From assembly GCA_945890715.1 (NCBI GenBank), contig CAMDCX010000016.1:1-34727 (forward strand): DNA of 34,727 nucleotides, given 5' to 3'. The notes below the pieces were generated by a model that did no database searches, had not been told where the DNA came from, and was given only the letters and a program-made list of their open reading frames with translations. Source of the stretch: PVC group bacterium (GTDB lineage: Bacteria > Verrucomicrobiota > Kiritimatiellia > CAIKKV01 > CAITUY01). Every line of letters begins with the position of its first letter. Position 1 is the stretch's first letter. The translations under genes and the position numbers were made by a program. Positions 24,627 to 31,905 of the stretch are shown in pieces.

Positions 24627-25664
24627 CTATCGCCTCATCGGCTCCATCATCTTACCGATCATTTCAACCGACTTGATGTAAGGCTTCATGATCATCCCTC
24701 GTCCCGGGAAATTGCAAAAATTTCCGACCACCAGGAGAGTCGTATAAACTATCGCCAGAAGCAGCAAGAGGGTTCCAATCCCTTTCTCCCTCCCCCGCCT
24801 CGGACGCGGTGGCGAAAGGGCTCCGTCATGGCCAACCCAATCTTGGGGAAGCTGATCCTTGATCTGTCCGGTCTCATAGGCTGACAAAACTTCAATAACT
24901 CCCCCCAGATTGGGTTCCGAGGCAATGTGCCCGTGCGTCCGGGAAACAGCCTCCATCACCTCGACCGCCGCATTAGAGGGACACGCGGTGAAACACGGGG
25001 GCGTCATTTTCATCATGCTGATGTCATTATGACCATCCCCCACCACCAGAATCTCGGCGGTGCTCACGCCAAGATGGGCGGCCAATTCCGTTACCGCCAG
25101 ACCCTTGGTGAAGGGGATAACCCTGACATCCAGACCGCCTGGCGATTCAAAAAGCTGAAGGTACTTGTAGGCGCGTACCTTGACCCGCAATATTTCCGCC
25201 GCGACCTGGGCGGCGCCTTCGTCCTCAAAGTGAAAAAAGAGACGCTGCCGACTGGAATAGACCACTTTGGCAAACGGATTGTGCGACAACACGGCCCGTT
25301 TGAGTTTCGGCAAGGCCCGGCGCAGCGCCAGATCGTCCTTCCAATGCAGCCATAAGACCCTGAGATTCCAAATCCAATGCGGCAGAAAGCCCCAAGTCCT
25401 GGTTTCGTAGATATAGGCATGTCGGGCGATCACATAGTCCGGCGAGATCCCGAACATGTTCATGGGCCGGAAAATATCCTTATACCCGTGCAGGCTCCGC
25501 CCCGTGCACACGACCCAGACCGCCCCATGATCGCGCCGCAGGGAATTAATCCGATCCCGGAAGATCCGGAATTGTTCATACTCAGGCCGATGCCCCATCA
25601 GGGTGCCGTCGGCATCGGTCACAAACATCCGGATCCGGCTGAGAATGTTATCGGAGCGGTTCAT
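24627..25664 (-). CDS. HAD-family phosphatase with C-terminal membrane helix
   Basis: The 345 aa contain the HAD motifs FVTDADGTLMG (nucleophile Asp), VCTGRS, a lysine in IPFTKGLA and GDGHNDISMM, with a C2-type cap in between. This pattern is that of Cof/sucrose-phosphatase-like HADs that act on sugar phosphates or similar. After the catalytic part, residues ~300-320 (GTLLLLLAIVYTTLLVVGNF) form a transmembrane helix followed by a short Met/Lys-rich tail, so the enzyme is probably tail-anchored in the membrane. That addition is unusual for the family. The substrate cannot be deduced. It lies between the acyl-CoA dehydrogenase (20-base gap) and proC (9-base gap). Confidence 0.85.
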   Translation of the reverse strand: MNRSDNILSRIRMFVTDADGTLMGHRPEYEQFRIFRDRINSLRRDHGAVWVVCTGRSLHGYKDIFRPMNMFGISPDYVIARHAYIYETRTWGFLPHWIWNLRVLWLHWKDDLALRRALPKLKRAVLSHNPFAKVVYSSRQRLFFHFEDEGAAQVAAEILRVKVRAYKYLQLFESPGGLDVRVIPFTKGLAVTELAAHLGVSTAEILVVGDGHNDISMMKMTPPCFTACPSNAAVEVMEAVSRTHGHIASEPNLGGVIEVLSAYETGQIKDQLPQDWVGHDGALSPPRPRRGREKGIGTLLLLLAIVYTTLLVVGNFCNFPGRGMIMKPYIKSVEMIGKMMEPMRR

Positions 25665-25684
25665 GACGTCATCAACCGCCCGGG

Positions 25685-26845
25685 TTATTTTTTGGCCGCG
25701 GCGGACTCCTTGATCAAGCCCAACCCGATTACTTCGCGCTGGATCTGATTGGTACCCTCGTAAATCTGGGTGATCTTGGCATCGCGCATCATCTTCTCAA
25801 CGGGATATTCCCGCATGTAGCCATAGCCGCCCAGCACCTGGACGGCGTCCGTGGTGACCTTCATGGCGGTATCGGAGGCGAACAACTTGCACATGGCCGA
25901 GATCTTGCTGATATCCTTGGCGCCACTGTCAATATGACGCGCCGCCGCATACACCAACGCGCGGGCCGCCTCAACCTGCGTGGCCATATCGGCCAGCATG
26001 AACTGAACGCCCTGGAACGAACAGATGGGCTTGCCGAACTGACGGCGCTGACGGCTGTAATCAACGGCCTCATCCAGCGCACCGGCCGCAATACCCAGCG
26101 CCTGGGCGGCCACACCGGGCCGAGAACTGTCGAGCGTCTTCATCGCCACGATAAAGCCCATCCCTTCCTTGGCCAGCAGGTTCGCCTTGGGAATGCGGCA
26201 ATCCTGAAAAACCAATTCCCGGGTCGCCGAGGCGCGGATTCCCATCTTGTTCTCCTTCTTGCCGAAGGTAAAACCCGGGGTGCCCTTCTCCACGATGAAC
26301 GCCGAGGCACCACGCGCGCCCTTGGCTTTGTTCGTCATGGCCACCACCGTATAGATTTCCGCCTCGCCGCCGTTGGTAATCCATTGCTTGGTTCCATTCA
26401 ACACATAATGGTCGCCATCCAGGACGGCGGTGGTTTTGATGCCGCCCGCATCCGATCCCGCATTGGCCTCGGTCAATCCGAACGCCGCCAGGGATTTTCC
26501 GGATGCAATGCGCGGGAGAAACTTCTTTTTCTGTTCGTCGGTGCCGAACAGGATGATCGGGAATGTGCCCAGAGCCGTGGCCGCAAGGGCCAGCGCAATA
26601 CCGCTACAAACCTTGGACAACTCTTCGACGCAGATGGACAGATCCATGATCCCGCCGCCCATACCGCCGTAGTCTTCACTGATATAAACGCCGCACAGGT
26701 CGGCATCGGCAAAAACCTTGACGATTTCGTGGGGAAATTCATTCACTTCGTCATAATGTTCGCGAATGGGCTTGATCTTTTCCTGAGCAATCTGGCGTGC
26801 AAGATCCCGAATCATTCCCTGCGTCTCTGTAAAACCGTATTCCAT
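25685..26845 (-). CDS. Acyl-CoA dehydrogenase (short/medium-chain type)
   Basis: This is a FAD enzyme that introduces the alpha-beta double bond into acyl-CoA and passes electrons to ETF. Motifs are FGLTEANAGSDAGG (FAD/substrate), WITNGGEAE, RQFGKPICSFQGVQFMLADM and the catalytic-base region IYEGTNQIQREVIG. I use ATG 26845 with GGGAG upstream instead of the track's TTG 26860. The C-terminus is KESAAAKK. At about 386 aa it is a normal length and close to butyryl-CoA dehydrogenases. No ETF, thiolase or enoyl-CoA hydratase is present, so the pathway is unclear. It heads the run that ends with topoisomerase VI. Confidence 0.94.
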   Translation of the reverse strand: MEYGFTETQGMIRDLARQIAQEKIKPIREHYDEVNEFPHEIVKVFADADLCGVYISEDYGGMGGGIMDLSICVEELSKVCSGIALALAATALGTFPIILFGTDEQKKKFLPRIASGKSLAAFGLTEANAGSDAGGIKTTAVLDGDHYVLNGTKQWITNGGEAEIYTVVAMTNKAKGARGASAFIVEKGTPGFTFGKKENKMGIRASATRELVFQDCRIPKANLLAKEGMGFIVAMKTLDSSRPGVAAQALGIAAGALDEAVDYSRQRRQFGKPICSFQGVQFMLADMATQVEAARALVYAAARHIDSGAKDISKISAMCKLFASDTAMKVTTDAVQVLGGYGYMREYPVEKMMRDAKITQIYEGTNQIQREVIGLGLIKESAAAKK

Positions 26846-26907
26846 TTTATTGTCTCCCAAATCGTTAGGATGAAAAAAACCAGCGCTTTCCCGCCAGAAC
26901 CGGGCAG

Positions 26908-26937
26908 ACTATAGGGGAACACCCTACTGCGGGGCAA
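26908..26937 (-). promoter_or_regulatory. Candidate promoter for the acyl-CoA dehydrogenase-topo VI run
   Basis: On the minus strand TTGCCC and TATAGT (5/6) are separated by 18 bases. The leader to ATG 26845 would be about 55 bases with GGGAG near its end. The 130-base divergent gap also contains the perfect inverted repeat CCTGAAATCAGG (26944-26955), a possible operator for either side. Confidence 0.4.
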
Positions 26938-26975
26938 GAAAATCCTGAAATCAGGTTTGATGATTATGGAATCCC

Positions 26976-27983
26976 ATGGTAATTACCCAAACCATGAATA
27001 CTGGCATTACGCTTTATCCTTACATCTTTGAACCCGCCTACAAGGACTACATCTGGGGCGGAAACCGGATCCCGGCCTTGTTCAACCGGAACCAGCCAGA
27101 CGGCATCTATGCCGAATCATGGGAATTGTCCGATCGCCCGGAGGGAATGAGTCATGTCGGCAATGGCGCCCTGAAAGGCGAATCACTCGCCACCCTGGTT
27201 ACCCAATTCGGGGAAAAACTTTTGGGACGGGGCGTCAAAGCCACCGCCTTTCCCCTTCTGGTCAAACTGATCGACGCCCGGGAACGACTCAGTATCCAGG
27301 TGCATCCGGATGACGAAAAAGCCGCCCAGGGCATCGGTGAAGCCAAAACAGAGGCGTGGCATATTCTCGATGCCCCGCCAAACGCCCAGGTCTTCGCCGG
27401 ACTCACGTCCGGTACAAATGAACCCTCTTTCCTTGCGGCCCTTCAGAAAAACCAGTTGGAAAAAACCCTTCAGGCGGTTCCCGTGATTGCCGGCGATACC
27501 ATCTTCATCCCGGGCGGCCGTGTTCACGCGATTTGCGAAGGACTCCTGATCCTGGAAGTCCAGCAGAACTCCAACACCACCTATCGAGTCTATGATTGGG
27601 GACGTCTGGACAAACAAGGGAACTCCCGTGAACTCCACCTCGCCCAGGCCTTAAAGGTGATTCGCTGGTCCGACCCCGCCCCCGTAAAAACAGCTCCCCA
27701 GGCAACCCTCACCAAGCCCGGCACCCTTGTGACCGAACTGGTGGTCTCTCCCTATTTTCGCCTGGAAAAAGTGGAAATCAGCGCTCCGTTTTTTGTCCAG
27801 CATGACGGCAAAAGCTTCCATGCCCTCTTTACCGGCCAGGATGAAGTTAAGGTCATGAGTGAGGCCGGCAGCGAGCGCATTCCACGCGGCCGAACCTGCC
27901 TCATCCCGGCCGCACTGAATCAATACACGCTGAAGCCCACCGGTCGAAGCGCCACGCTTCTGCGAATTTCTGTTCCATCCTGA
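26976..27983 (+). CDS. manA: Mannose-6-phosphate isomerase, class I
   Basis: ManA interconverts mannose-6-P and fructose-6-P and feeds mannose into glycolysis or GDP-mannose synthesis. Metal and active-site segments are YKDYIWGG, LSIQVHPDDEKA (His ligand), KTEAWHIL (Glu ligand) and IPGGRVHAI (His ligand). At 335 aa it matches the shorter Bacillus-type enzyme. Two starts are possible: ATG 26976, with a weak GGA upstream, and ATG 26994, where family similarity begins and no ribosome site is seen. It converges on the AlkD gene with four bases between the stops. It is a single-gene unit. Confidence 0.93.
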   Translation: MVITQTMNTGITLYPYIFEPAYKDYIWGGNRIPALFNRNQPDGIYAESWELSDRPEGMSHVGNGALKGESLATLVTQFGEKLLGRGVKATAFPLLVKLIDARERLSIQVHPDDEKAAQGIGEAKTEAWHILDAPPNAQVFAGLTSGTNEPSFLAALQKNQLEKTLQAVPVIAGDTIFIPGGRVHAICEGLLILEVQQNSNTTYRVYDWGRLDKQGNSRELHLAQALKVIRWSDPAPVKTAPQATLTKPGTLVTELVVSPYFRLEKVEISAPFFVQHDGKSFHALFTGQDEVKVMSEAGSERIPRGRTCLIPAALNQYTLKPTGRSATLLRISVPS

Positions 27984-27987
27984 TTCC

Positions 27988-28686
27988 TTAAGCCTTGAGG
28001 TAGGCTTGCCGCTTGGGCTCGGGAAATTTCTCGATGGCGTAACGGAGCATGGTGCGGGGCATTTTTTTGCTCCGGGGTTTGAGAAAAGTTTCCAGGACGG
28101 CACCGTCCCGCTTCCCGACTTCACGCAGCATCCAGCCAACCGCCTTGTGAATCAGGTCTTCACGATCACTCATCAGCCGGTCGGCCAATGCCAGAGTGTC
28201 GATAAAGTCACCCTGCCGGATAAAGGGGAAGGTCGCCAGAATGGCGATCCGTCGCTCCCACAGGGATTTTGAGCCCACCAACCGGTAAAGCGGGCGACGG
28301 GAACGGTTCGTGAGATACCCGCCAACCACCTGCGGCGCCGAAAGATCGACCAGATCCCAGTTGTTAATCCGACGGGTATGATCCAGATAGAACCGGTAGA
28401 TCCGGGCCCGATCCGCCTCGCTCCCCTTTTCGAATTGGCGCACCAGAATGAATAGAGCCAAAGCCCGGTCTTCATGAATACCCGACTCCAGAAGAACGTG
28501 AAGCGTCGCCTCATCAACGGCTTCAAACTCCTTCACCAACGTACGCAGCACCGGAACCCGCACGCCGACAAAAATATCGCCCTCGCCATAGTCCCCAGGG
28601 TCGGTTTTGAAAAACCACTGGAGAATCCCGGCATCCTTCGGGTTACCCAGTTTTCGAATCCGAGATTGGATTGTTCGTGAATTCAT
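27988..28686 (-). CDS. AlkD-like DNA alkylation repair protein
   Basis: The 232 aa form a HEAT-like helical repeat protein. In Bacillus AlkD the DNA-contact and catalytic residues are Trp, Asp and Arg in the motifs NNWDLVD and WERRIAI; both are present here (RRINNWDLVDLSAP and SLWERRIAILATF). Such enzymes remove bulky or cationic alkylated bases (3-/7-alkyl purines). The start codon overlaps the tonB stop (ATGA), so it is translated with the B12 uptake genes. There is no clear biochemical reason for that partnership, and it may be transcriptional hitch-hiking. Confidence 0.9.
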   Translation of the reverse strand: MNSRTIQSRIRKLGNPKDAGILQWFFKTDPGDYGEGDIFVGVRVPVLRTLVKEFEAVDEATLHVLLESGIHEDRALALFILVRQFEKGSEADRARIYRFYLDHTRRINNWDLVDLSAPQVVGGYLTNRSRRPLYRLVGSKSLWERRIAILATFPFIRQGDFIDTLALADRLMSDREDLIHKAVGWMLREVGKRDGAVLETFLKPRSKKMPRTMLRYAIEKFPEPKRQAYLKA

Positions 28687-29360
28687 CAGTCCTCAAGACG
28701 GAAATCAAATTGAAGATCCATGGTAGCGGAGACCGCCTGTCCATCCCGCTCCGCAGGCTTGAAGCGGGCCTTCCTCGCCGTGGTAAGGGCCGACTCGTCG
28801 AGGGCCGGGAACCCGCTACTGGTTTTCACGGCGGCGGATTCCACTTCTCCCTGACGGGTCACCCGGAGGGAAATCGTCACTTTCCCCGCCTCACCCCGAA
28901 CCCGGGCCGTATACGGATAGTGAGGCTGTATCCCGGAAAGCGAAATCGGCCGACCAGCCCGCTCAACGCCCTGAATCGGCGACCTAACCGCCAAGGCGCG
29001 GGTGTCCTCCAGAGGCATCTGAATCGATTCAGATCGCCAATTTGGCCTGTTTGGAGCCACCATAACCGCGATGACGGGCTCTGGAATTTCCGCCGGTTTC
29101 GCCTCGGGAATCGGGGCAACCGGAATCGCTTCCTGACGCACTTCCGGAGAAACCGACGCCAGGATTTGATCCATCACCGCCGGTTGGGAAACACTGGGTG
29201 AGGGACTTGGCGGTGGCGCCAGATCCAACTCCAAGCGCACAAAAGCCGGAGTCGGCGTCACGGTCGGCCAGTACCGGATGGCCAGAATCAGCACGATGGC
29301 TCCGATAATATGAAGCGACACCGCCAGAATGAAGGAACGGCTCATGGCGGGGAGCGGCAT
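28686..29360 (-). CDS. tonB: TonB-family energy transducer
   Basis: An N-terminal membrane anchor (SFILAVSLHIIGAIVLILAIRYW) is followed by a Pro-rich spacer. A TonB C-terminal domain occupies the last ~80 residues: PHYPYTARVRGEAGKVTISLRVT and SALTTARKARFKPAERDGQ. The start is uncertain. The track ATG (29393) falls inside the heptamer repeat and lacks a ribosome site; I use ATG 29360, although ATG 29345 is also possible. It is the dedicated transducer for the BtuB-like receptor encoded just upstream. ExbB/ExbD are not in the window and must be supplied from elsewhere. Confidence 0.88.
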   Translation of the reverse strand: MPLPAMSRSFILAVSLHIIGAIVLILAIRYWPTVTPTPAFVRLELDLAPPPSPSPSVSQPAVMDQILASVSPEVRQEAIPVAPIPEAKPAEIPEPVIAVMVAPNRPNWRSESIQMPLEDTRALAVRSPIQGVERAGRPISLSGIQPHYPYTARVRGEAGKVTISLRVTRQGEVESAAVKTSSGFPALDESALTTARKARFKPAERDGQAVSATMDLQFDFRLED

Positions 29361-29391
29361 GAAAATCACGCCATTTCCATCCAACTCCCTC

Positions 29392-29426
29392 ATTCTGGAT
29401 TCTGCATTCTGGATTCTGGATTCTTT
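29392..29426. repeat. Degenerate heptamer tandem repeat (5 units) between btuB-like gene and tonB
   Basis: On the plus strand the units read ATTCTGG, ATTCTGC, ATTCTGG, ATTCTGG, ATTCTTT with exact spacing. The coding strand is again the purine-rich one (CCAGAAT units). The array fills most of the 70-base gap between the two genes. Confidence 0.85.
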
Positions 29427-29430
29427 CCCT

Positions 29431-31305
29431 TTAGAACGTCACTTTTATCCCGCCATACCCGGCGCGGCCGGGGGTTCCATACCCGAGCACTTCCTCGTAC
29501 TGCTCGTCAAACAGGTTTTCCACCCGACCGAACAGGGTAACGTTCTTATAAACGTCATACGAGGCATAAAGGTTCAAGAGGGTGTAGCTGTCCAAGGTGA
29601 TATTCTGATAGATCGAAAAATCCTCATCCTGCCGTTCACCCACATACACTAACCCGGCTGTTCCCCGGAATTTCGAGGTAAAGGCATAGGTCGCGTCGAG
29701 GGCCGCCTTGTTGCGCGGACGTCGGAGCAGTTCCGCACCGGTCATTTTATCCTCGGCATCCGTATAGGTATACGAGACTCGCATGGACAGATCCTTAACC
29801 GGCTTGGCTGCAACAAAGGTCTCGACGCCCCGCGATCCGGCCTGGCTGACGTTCCCGTATGAGGCGGTCACGAAATTGTAGTCTATCATATCATCGAATT
29901 GATTCTCAAAGTAGGTCACGCCGACCGTCAGCGCACCCGCCATGAGATCCTGCTCGACCCCGGCATCCCAGCCCTGGCTCGTCTCGGGATTCAGATCCGG
30001 GCTTCCATAAATCGAGTACAGCTGAAACAGGGAAGGCGCCTTGAAACCGGTTCCGTACGAACCGCGCAACCGGGTTCCCGTGGCCGCGAGGTCATACACC
30101 GGCGCCACCCGCCAGGTGGTCTCCGTGCCGAACACATCATAATGATCCACCCGCCCGCCGAGGGTCGTCGTCAAGGGGCCGGTCGTCAGGACATCCTGAG
30201 CATAGGCGCTCTGATGCCGGGCCGTCTTGCGATCGAACCGATCCACATAACCCATCGCCTCATAGGTTGACTCGGCCGATTCCTGCTGAACCTCGAACCC
30301 GGCAGTGACCAGGTTGGCCTTTCCGAAATACAGGTCATTCTGGAGTTCCAGCTTCTGAAGCAGACTGTCGAATAGGGAATGCCCCAGAGACGATGTGTCT
30401 TCCCGACGCTGGCTGACCCAGGAGCCGCCGAGGCGGGGGCGCCAGAAGCCGTCGAACAACGTGGCTTTGCCCTCGCCGTATAGGAGAAGGGTGTTCGCTT
30501 CACCGCGATCATCGGTATCCGCCAGAATGCCGCTCATATTATAGCCGTCATAATCATACCGGGCCTGATTCCAGCGCACCAGTCCGGTGGCCTCAAACTC
30601 CTCGACGGGCGTCCATCCCAGCCGTGCCGACGCCTCGGTGCGGCCGTAGCCATCCTTTTCCGTGTTACCGTTGCGTTCATTCGCGCTGGAGATTCCCTGC
30701 GAATCCTGGCGCGAGGCGCCTGCGGAATAATTGTACCGGGAATTACCGCCACGAACCTCGGCCTTTTCATTGAAGGTATTGAACGAGCCTGCTTCGGCGG
30801 ACACTTCACCGGAAGCGGGGCCGCTTCCTTTTTTGGTAATGATATTAATCACGCCCCCCATCGCATCGGCACCATAGAGCGTGCTCTGTGGCCCACGAAG
30901 AACCTCAATGCGCTCCACATTCTCGACCGGCACCTGACTGAGATCCGCCCCGCGCCCGACATCGGAGGCATTATTAAGAGGCACTCCGTCAACCAGCACC
31001 AGAGTTTGTTCAGACTTGGCGCCGCGCATGAACACCGACGCCGTGCCCCCGGCCCCGCCGCTCTGAACCACATCCAGCCCCGGCACGTCACGCAGAGCCT
31101 GGACCACTGAGGCGCACTGACGATCCCTCAAACGTTCCCGGTCAATCACCGTGACCGAACTTCCCACCGAGGAAACCGGCATTTCCACCCGGGTCGCCGT
31201 CACCACGATGTTATCCTGCACCACCTCATTGGTCGTCGCCGCTCCGGCCACGCCCGCCGCCATCATCATCCATCCCGCCACCACATGCTGCTTCTTGATC
31301 TTCAT
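29431..31305 (-). CDS. btuB: BtuB-like TonB-dependent outer-membrane cobalamin receptor
   Basis: A signal peptide (MKIKKQHVVAGWMMMAAGVAGA) is followed by a TonB box (DNIVVTATR), a plug domain (VVQALRDVPGLDVV, VLVDGVPLNNAS, RIEVLRGPQSTLYGADAMGGVINIIT) and a 22-strand barrel. The barrel ends in a C-terminal Phe (GGIKVTF), as in outer-membrane proteins. I use ATG 31305, preceded by GAAGGAAAG, and not the track start at 31335. Assignment to cobalamin rests on the BtuB-type plug and, more strongly, on the cobalamin riboswitch upstream. It is the first gene of the unit btuB-tonB-alkD. Confidence 0.94.
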   Translation of the reverse strand: MKIKKQHVVAGWMMMAAGVAGAATTNEVVQDNIVVTATRVEMPVSSVGSSVTVIDRERLRDRQCASVVQALRDVPGLDVVQSGGAGGTASVFMRGAKSEQTLVLVDGVPLNNASDVGRGADLSQVPVENVERIEVLRGPQSTLYGADAMGGVINIITKKGSGPASGEVSAEAGSFNTFNEKAEVRGGNSRYNYSAGASRQDSQGISSANERNGNTEKDGYGRTEASARLGWTPVEEFEATGLVRWNQARYDYDGYNMSGILADTDDRGEANTLLLYGEGKATLFDGFWRPRLGGSWVSQRREDTSSLGHSLFDSLLQKLELQNDLYFGKANLVTAGFEVQQESAESTYEAMGYVDRFDRKTARHQSAYAQDVLTTGPLTTTLGGRVDHYDVFGTETTWRVAPVYDLAATGTRLRGSYGTGFKAPSLFQLYSIYGSPDLNPETSQGWDAGVEQDLMAGALTVGVTYFENQFDDMIDYNFVTASYGNVSQAGSRGVETFVAAKPVKDLSMRVSYTYTDAEDKMTGAELLRRPRNKAALDATYAFTSKFRGTAGLVYVGERQDEDFSIYQNITLDSYTLLNLYASYDVYKNVTLFGRVENLFDEQYEEVLGYGTPGRAGYGGIKVTF

Positions 31306-31413
31306 TCCGACTTTCCTTCGACCGTTACCAGGCATTTCACTTCACTCGCGACGCTCCCTGCGCCACGCGTCTTCTTTCCCTTCCGCCACTGCCCACGGTC
31401 TCCCAACGCATCA

Positions 31414-31458
31414 ACAAAAAAAAGACCCCTGATCTTCCTGATGGAAAATCAAAGGTCT
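31414..31458 (-). terminator. Intrinsic terminator in the btuB leader
   Basis: On the minus strand a 16-base-pair stem (AGACCTTTGATTTTCC with its partner, three or four G-U pairs, ATCA loop) is followed by nine Ts. It lies after the riboswitch aptamer and before btuB, where it can act as the switch's off state. I did not identify the competing antiterminator helix. Confidence 0.9.
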
Positions 31459-31542
31459 GATGAGTCTGTTTAATGCCTCATTCCTCTTCCATCGCGAAAG
31501 AGAGACAGACGACGCCAAGCGTCATCGATCCATTGAGCATGA

Positions 31543-31700
31543 AGTATTACGTCTTCTGGCTTCCGGCTTCAAATCTACTTCCCCACCTTCCCCCCGCCCA
31601 TGCGGGAGTGGTTCCGGGGTTTCGTAGCCGGTTACAGCGGCGCGACCGCGTCTGAATCTCACAGACTTCCGTACTTACTTCACGGCTTCCAGTAATCAAA
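31543..31700 (-). promoter_or_regulatory. Cobalamin riboswitch
   Basis: On the minus strand the conserved core is visible: the junction GCGCCGCTGTAACCGG, then CCACT...GGGGGAAGG, and the B12-box-like GAAGCCAGAAGAC (31551-31570). Five complementary bases at the ends (ATTAC near 31695 and GTAAT near 31548) fit stem P1. The element lies just after a promoter and about 85 bases before an intrinsic terminator, all upstream of btuB. High cobalamin is expected to reduce btuB-tonB-alkD expression by termination. Confidence 0.93.
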
Positions 31701-31712
31701 GAACTGGCGCGG

Positions 31713-31740
31713 AAAATACCATGTTCCCGCCGGACGTCAA
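31713..31740 (-). promoter_or_regulatory. Promoter of the cobalamin-uptake operon
   Basis: TTGACG (5/6) and TATTTT (4/6) are 16 bases apart on the minus strand. Transcription would begin a few bases before the riboswitch. Confidence 0.55.
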
Positions 31741-31905
31741 TCCTGTTTCCTCGCCATTTGATTCAATGACAGAGTTTCATTGAAGTTAAGGTTCATCGTG
31801 CTACCCTATTCTCAAGTCGGTGAACGCGCTTCGGGCGTACTTTGCTCGGGATCGAAAGATCATGGGACTTCACCGACCCCTTTGGATTGTGAATGATATT
31901 TAGCT
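31741..31905. other. Non-coding gap with a possible structured inverted repeat
   Basis: No gene is seen. GTCGGTGAA (31816-31824) pairs exactly with TTCACCGAC (31869-31877). Between them the plus strand offers GATC-GAAA-GATC, a hairpin with a GNRA-type tetraloop, and a short hairpin near CGCTTCGGGCG. There is no T-tract, so it is not a simple terminator for the restriction-modification gene. It may be a small structured RNA, a recombination site, or a chance pairing. Confidence 0.4.

Noticed and set aside
31381-31413. GGGAGACC ... GGCAGTGG stretch resembling a B12 box on the minus strand
   Set aside because: It lies after the terminator and lacks the rest of the cobalamin core; the real aptamer is at 31543-31700.
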